Origin: GCA-020356105 sp041602815
Lineage (GTDB): Bacteria > Pseudomonadota > Alphaproteobacteria > UBA8366 > JADFVY01
Length of the DNA: 64,000 nt
Direction: 5' to 3'
NCBI GenBank assembly: GCA_041602815.1
Contig: JBFIFO010000001.1
Span: forward strand, 1-64,000
Part shown: one piece after another, positions 60,866-64,000 of the stretch
How positions within the stretch are numbered: position 1 is the first letter of the stretch
How the letters are laid out: the number at the start of each line of letters is the position of its first letter
The notes under the pieces: model-generated
The model's input: only the letters and a program-made list of their open reading frames with translations
What the model was told of the DNA's origin: nothing
The model's database searches: none
Made by a program: the position numbers and the translations under genes

Positions 60866-61129
60866 ATGGCGACGACAGCAGCTCAGCGACGCTGGCGGGA
60901 CAAGAACCGCTTCGTCAAGACTCAGCTGAACATCATGGCACGCCGGATTGTCCACGACGACTTGGCCGAGACGGCCCGCGTCTTCAAGCTGCGCGGAAAA
61001 GGGGAGGCCGTGGCGTTCTCTTCGTTCGCGACCAAGGGGTTGATGCAGTATGCCGTGCACAACGACGAAGCCCGTCGATTGCTGGAGTTGTTCGTCAAGT
61101 CCTGGTACCGCGACCGCGATCTCTATTGA
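60866..61129 (+). CDS. Small conserved-looking protein, possibly ribbon-helix-helix
   Basis: 87-aa protein not assigned to a named family. The ATG at 60866 follows GGGAG by 8 bases; an upstream ATG in the same frame (60845) is less likely. It begins MATTAAQRRWRDKNRF, then KTQLNIMARRIVHDDLAETA, which could be the strand and first helix of a ribbon-helix-helix fold, then a Gly-Lys turn and SSFATKGLMQYAV. It is basic at the start and acidic in the middle. A strong palindrome sits on its promoter, so it may be an autoregulated DNA-binding protein. Confidence 0.6.
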   Translation: MATTAAQRRWRDKNRFVKTQLNIMARRIVHDDLAETARVFKLRGKGEAVAFSSFATKGLMQYAVHNDEARRLLELFVKSWYRDRDLY

Positions 61130-61252
61130 TGAAGGCGCGCCGCGACGTATGCCCGTCGCCAACAAATCAGGCCCACGTCAACAGGACGTTAACGGTTTAC
61201 CGGATAGATTGAGGCTACCGAATCCATCCAGAACTTGCTGGAGATGAGCAGG

Positions 61253-61567
61253 ATGGCACGTGGAGCCTCTTACAATCTCGACGAACTGATTTGGAAGAAC
61301 CGCGGCGAAGGCCGCAACACCGGATGTCCGCGACTCGCCGGCCTCATTCGCGATGCGCGCGAACAGGCCGGGATGAGCCTCGAGGATCTCGCCGACAACA
61401 TGGGCGTCGACCCCAACCGCCTCAGCGTCTGGGAAACCGGCACCGAAGGCATGGGTCGCGCCGATGTCGAAGCCTTTCGCTCGGTGTTCCCCGATATCGA
61501 TCTGTCGATGGTGCGCTACCGTCCGACGCCGCATCACGGTGAGATCGCGCATATACCGCCCGACTGA
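61253..61567 (+). CDS. Small XRE-like helix-turn-helix protein
   Basis: 104-aa protein. An HTH lies at about residues 28-72 (LAGLIRDAREQAGMSLEDLA and DNMGVDPNRLSVWETG). Start is chosen at 61253 with GGAG 9 bases upstream; an ATG at 61244 and a TTG at 61235 are alternatives. No partner domain is present, so it may bind DNA alone or be a remnant of a larger regulator. It is followed by a clear intrinsic terminator, so it ends a short transcript with or without the gene at 60866. Confidence 0.65.
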   Translation: MARGASYNLDELIWKNRGEGRNTGCPRLAGLIRDAREQAGMSLEDLADNMGVDPNRLSVWETGTEGMGRADVEAFRSVFPDIDLSMVRYRPTPHHGEIAHIPPD

Positions 61568-61592
61568 GCCGGTTTCGCCACAGGTGTTCCTG

Positions 61593-61626
61593 GGCCGCGT
61601 TCCGAAACTGCGGGCGCGGCCTTTTT
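61593..61626 (+). terminator. Rho-independent terminator
   Basis: GGCCGCG (61593-61599) pairs with CGCGGCC (61615-61621), followed by five T (61622-61626). It lies 26 bases after the stop of the small HTH gene and is the best intrinsic terminator in the window. Confidence 0.8.
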
Positions 61627-61734
61627 GCCGTAGCGTCCAACATTGTGTCGGACGGGGGGCGGGCTGTTCGGCACCGTCGCTGGGTCCGCAAATTGCGACG
61701 GCACGCGTCAGTCCCTGGTGATTGCCTAAACAAA

Positions 61735-61853
61735 GTGTTTCCACGAACTCTTCGTAATCATTGAGAAATTAGAATTCGTAACCGATCATCATAAAGTCGC
61801 ATAATGTATATTATGGAAAATAAAGTGCACGATGCGGCGATGGTCCGGGGCGC
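61735..61853. other. AT-rich intergenic segment
   Basis: About 120 bases, much richer in AT than the flanking genes, between the terminator and the 3' end of the metallo-beta-lactamase gene. It contains the inverted repeat CATAAT-GTAT-ATTATG (61800-61815). I see no coding frame, RNA gene or mobile-element end in it. Confidence 0.7.
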
Positions 61854-62627
61854 TCAGACCTCGATGGTAAGGCCGTCATGTGCCGGTCTGACATGTCCCG
61901 GCAGTTCCTCACAGAGCGCTGCGTAGTCGAGCGTGTGGCTCATATGCGAAAGCCAGGCTCGTGTCGGCCCGACCCGTTCGATCCATTCAAGCACCTTATC
62001 GACATGCGCGTGGGTCGGGTGCGGTGCGCGGCCGAGACACCCGACGATCCAGTTGTCCACACCATAAAGGCGCTCGAACGCTGGCTCGTCGAGCGCGACC
62101 ACGTCGACGGAATACGCAAACCCCTCGACACGCAGGCCCATGGTTGTACTGAAACCATGATCCTGGCGAAACGGGCGGATTTCGAGTTCGCCGATGCGAA
62201 AGCTACCGTCGCCGACGGGTCTCGGGTCGAGGCAGGGCTTGTAGAAGTGGCCGCGCGCTTTGTGATCGAGTGGCGCGAAGACATACCCGAACCGGGTGTT
62301 GATCTGTTCCAGCGTCACGTCATACGCATACATCGGGATCGCCGCCCCCATGGCGACGTTAACCCAGCGCAGATCATCGATTCCATGGATGTGATCCGCA
62401 TGGGCGTGGGTGAAGATAACAGCGTCGAGGTGGGCAGTTCCCGCGTCGAGCAGTTGGGCTCGGCAGTCCGGAGACGCATCCACGAGTATGGTGGCGCCCT
62501 TCCCTTCGATTAGGATGGAGGACCGGCGTCGCCGGTTTCGCGGTTCCGACCGGTCGCAGTCGCCCCAGTTGTCCCCGATCAGCGGCACGCCACCCGAGGC
62601 ACCGCAGCCGAGCACGGTGATCTTCAC
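61854..62627 (-). CDS. Metallo-beta-lactamase-fold hydrolase (PhnP-like)
   Basis: 257-aa metal-dependent hydrolase. It starts MKITVLGCGASGGVP, the pattern of PhnP and related phosphodiesterases. The metal motif is His74-Ala-His76-Ala-Asp78-His79 (HAHADH). Further metal ligands are likely in GAAIP...QDHGFSTTMG and LSHMSHTLDY. The true substrate is unknown. It lies 12 bases after tatD and shares its order with metG-tatD in many alphaproteobacteria, suggesting a three-gene run. Confidence 0.88.
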   Translation of the reverse strand: MKITVLGCGASGGVPLIGDNWGDCDRSEPRNRRRRSSILIEGKGATILVDASPDCRAQLLDAGTAHLDAVIFTHAHADHIHGIDDLRWVNVAMGAAIPMYAYDVTLEQINTRFGYVFAPLDHKARGHFYKPCLDPRPVGDGSFRIGELEIRPFRQDHGFSTTMGLRVEGFAYSVDVVALDEPAFERLYGVDNWIVGCLGRAPHPTHAHVDKVLEWIERVGPTRAWLSHMSHTLDYAALCEELPGHVRPAHDGLTIEV

Positions 62628-62639
62628 AGCATTTCTCCT

Positions 62640-63446
62640 TCAGTCCGGCCCAGCGCCCGCACCGGGTCGGGACGCCTTGCGGAACAGGCGGAAGAAATTG
62701 TCGCTGGTCACCCGCGCCAGTTCAGCAGGATCGATCCCCTGAAGGCCGGCAACCGCAGCGCCGGTATGGGCGACAAAGGCCGGCTCGTTGCGTTTGCCAC
62801 GGTTCGGAACAGGTGCAAGGTACGGCGCATCGGTTTCGATCAGCAGGCGGTCGAGGGGAAGCGCGCGGACGGTTTCGCGCAAATGGTTCGCCGCCTTGAA
62901 GGTTACGATCCCGGAAAGCGAAATATAGAACCCTATTTCCAATGTTTTTTCAGCAAGATATCGAGATGTACTAAAGCAATGGATTACGCCGGGGAACACG
63001 CCCTTTCCATACTCCTCGGCCAAGATCGCCACGGTATCCTCGTCGGCGTCCCGTGTGTGAACGATAAGCGGCAGCCCGGTGTGGCGCGCCGCCGCAATGT
63101 GTGCGCGGAAGCTTGATATCTGAGCCTCGCGCGTGCTGTGCTCGTAGTAATAGTCGAGCCCGGTCTCGCCGATCCCGACCACCAGCGGGTCGGCTGCCAG
63201 TTCAATCAACCGTTCGGACGTGGCAGCGGGTCCCTCCCCGTCCGCCTCGTGCGGATGGACGCCCACCGAACACCACACGCCGTCGAACCGCGCTGCGATG
63301 GCGCGCACCTGTTCGAACCGGCTGAGATGGGTGCAGATCGTCACCATCGTGCCAACCCCGGCATCGCGGGCGCGGGCGACCACGCCCTGCAGGTCGTCGG
63401 CGAAGGTCGGAAAATCGAGGTGACAGTGGCTGTCGACGAGAAACAT
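62640..63446 (-). CDS. tatD: TatD-family metal-dependent deoxyribonuclease
   Basis: TIM-barrel hydrolase of the amidohydrolase superfamily, with nuclease activity in quality control. The start at 63446 gives MFLVDSHCHLDF with the metal His7 and His9. Other ligand motifs are GIGETGLDYYYE, PLIVHTRDA, VIHCFS and LLIETDAPYLAP. Length 268 aa is typical. A 67-base island at 62921-62987 of about 31% GC encodes the conserved core around VIHCFSTS and IGFYISLSG. It starts 16 bases after the metG stop. Confidence 0.94.
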   Translation of the reverse strand: MFLVDSHCHLDFPTFADDLQGVVARARDAGVGTMVTICTHLSRFEQVRAIAARFDGVWCSVGVHPHEADGEGPAATSERLIELAADPLVVGIGETGLDYYYEHSTREAQISSFRAHIAAARHTGLPLIVHTRDADEDTVAILAEEYGKGVFPGVIHCFSTSRYLAEKTLEIGFYISLSGIVTFKAANHLRETVRALPLDRLLIETDAPYLAPVPNRGKRNEPAFVAHTGAAVAGLQGIDPAELARVTSDNFFRLFRKASRPGAGAGPD

Positions 63447-63462
63447 CGTGCCCCGGACCTCG

Positions 63463-64000
63463 TCAGTTGCCTTCTTCCTCGTCCGCATAGCGCGGAAACA
63501 CTGGCTGTGGCCCTGGCAGAGTCGTTCCCGGCCGGAGCGGCGTTGCCAGGTCGGCCAGCGTTCGCGCCTCCGCTGGCACTGCGACCTGGTCGAGGATCGC
63601 GGCGGCGGCATCGGGCATGAACGGCTGTAGCACGATGGCGATCTGCCGGATGGCCTCGGCTAGCGCGTAAAGCACGGCGCCCATGCGGTCCGGGTCGCTC
63701 TTGCGCAGAGCCCAGGGCGCTTGCGCGTCGATATACCGGTTGGCTTCGCCGACGACCTCCCAGACCGCCGCAAGCGCCACATGGAACGCCTGCACCTCCA
63801 ACTCCCGGCGCAAACGGGGCAATAGGGCTGTCGCCTGCGCAATCAGCGCTGTATCGGTGTCGTCGACCCGCCCCGCCGGATCGGGAACCTCGCCGCCGCA
63901 GTTCTTGGCGATCATCGCCAGTACCCTCTGGCAGAGGTTTCCAAGATCATTGGCAAGATCCCCATTCAGCCGCCCAACCATCGCTTGGTGCGAATAGTCG
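63463..64000 (-). CDS. metG: Methionine--tRNA ligase, C-terminal part (truncated by window edge)
   Basis: Class I aminoacyl-tRNA synthetase, only the 3' 179 codons visible. The frame is open to the window end. It reads YSHQAMVGRLNGDLANDLGNL, matching the conserved start of the MetG anticodon-binding domain, then QAPWALRKSDP and an end in FPRYADEEEGN. No tRNA-binding OB-fold extension follows, as usual for the shorter alphaproteobacterial form. It heads the metG-tatD-hydrolase run. Confidence 0.93.
   Translation of the reverse strand, partial: DYSHQAMVGRLNGDLANDLGNLCQRVLAMIAKNCGGEVPDPAGRVDDTDTALIAQATALLPRLRRELEVQAFHVALAAVWEVVGEANRYIDAQAPWALRKSDPDRMGAVLYALAEAIRQIAIVLQPFMPDAAAAILDQVAVPAEARTLADLATPLRPGTTLPGPQPVFPRYADEEEGN

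Noticed and set aside
61735..61853. AT-rich spacer as an insertion-sequence remnant or attachment site
   Set aside because: No transposase fragment, no flanking direct repeats and no tRNA next to it.

Overview
This is a 64 kb stretch of high-GC, gene-dense chromosome from a Gram-negative alphaproteobacterium. The taxonomic call is an inference from family content and gene order. The lipid A genes use lpxI rather than lpxH, ispD and ispF are fused, the two-component block is ntrBC-ntrYX, the SOS box has the alphaproteobacterial GTTC-N7-GTTC form, E1-beta of pyruvate dehydrogenase carries its own lipoyl domain, and trpE-G-D-C runs into moaC-moeA-lexA. The overall order looks most like Rhodospirillales and relatives. 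I see no rRNA, tRNA, IS element, prophage or CRISPR array.

Layout. 1-10333 (+): envelope and isoprenoid block cdsA(partial)-dxr-rseP-bamA-skp-lpxD-fabZ-lpxA-lpxI-lpxB. It covers phospholipid precursors, the MEP pathway, outer-membrane protein assembly and lipid A. 10386-16745: gloA(+), gltA(-), gltX(-), comEC(+), lexA(-). 16955-21610 (-): moeA, moaC, trpC, trpD, trpG, with a small DUF1330 gene on the opposite strand between trpD and trpG. 21808-24972 (+): a copper cassette copZ-copA-cueR with a textbook CueR promoter. 25086-26720 (+): a divergent polysaccharide deacetylase. 26664-30054 (-): trpE and a PpiD-like periplasmic foldase. 30264-35858 (+): tpiA, secG, pyrG, kdsA, eno, ftsB. 36146-43089 (+): pyruvate dehydrogenase operon pdhA-pdhB-pdhC-cupin-lpdA, then lipA and a coenzyme Q-binding COQ10/RatA-type gene. 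43269-46129: an XRE regulator (+), then convergent cinA/pncC, pgpA and ispDF (-). 46232-56391 (+): a CcsA-like membrane protein, ntrB-ntrC-ntrY-ntrX, trkA, D-amino-acid transaminase and a HAD phosphatase. 56513-59859 (+): hfq, hflX, an inositol-monophosphatase-family gene and a beta-hydroxyacid dehydrogenase. 59878-64000: mazG(-), two small conserved genes (+), a metallo-beta-lactamase-fold hydrolase, tatD and the 3' part of metG (-).

How the genes work together. Most of the window is housekeeping: envelope biogenesis, central carbon metabolism (enolase, triose-phosphate isomerase, PDH, citrate synthase), tryptophan and molybdopterin synthesis, and nitrogen-status signalling. The clearest accessory feature is the copper-efflux cassette plus polysaccharide deacetylase, which lies between trpE and trpG and so splits what is usually one trp cluster.

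I did not find a convincing new multi-gene system. The best leads are regulatory and compositional: paired CueR-type dyads in the trpG/copZ divergent region, a paired pseudo-palindrome around the XRE gene, a perfect 16-bp palindrome on a small-gene promoter, short islands of about 31% GC inside conserved cores of ispDF and tatD, a possibly leaderless ccsA-like gene, and a near-identical lipoyl-domain tract in pdhB and pdhC. Start codons were chosen by family N-termini and ribosome-binding sites, so some differ from the longest open frame.
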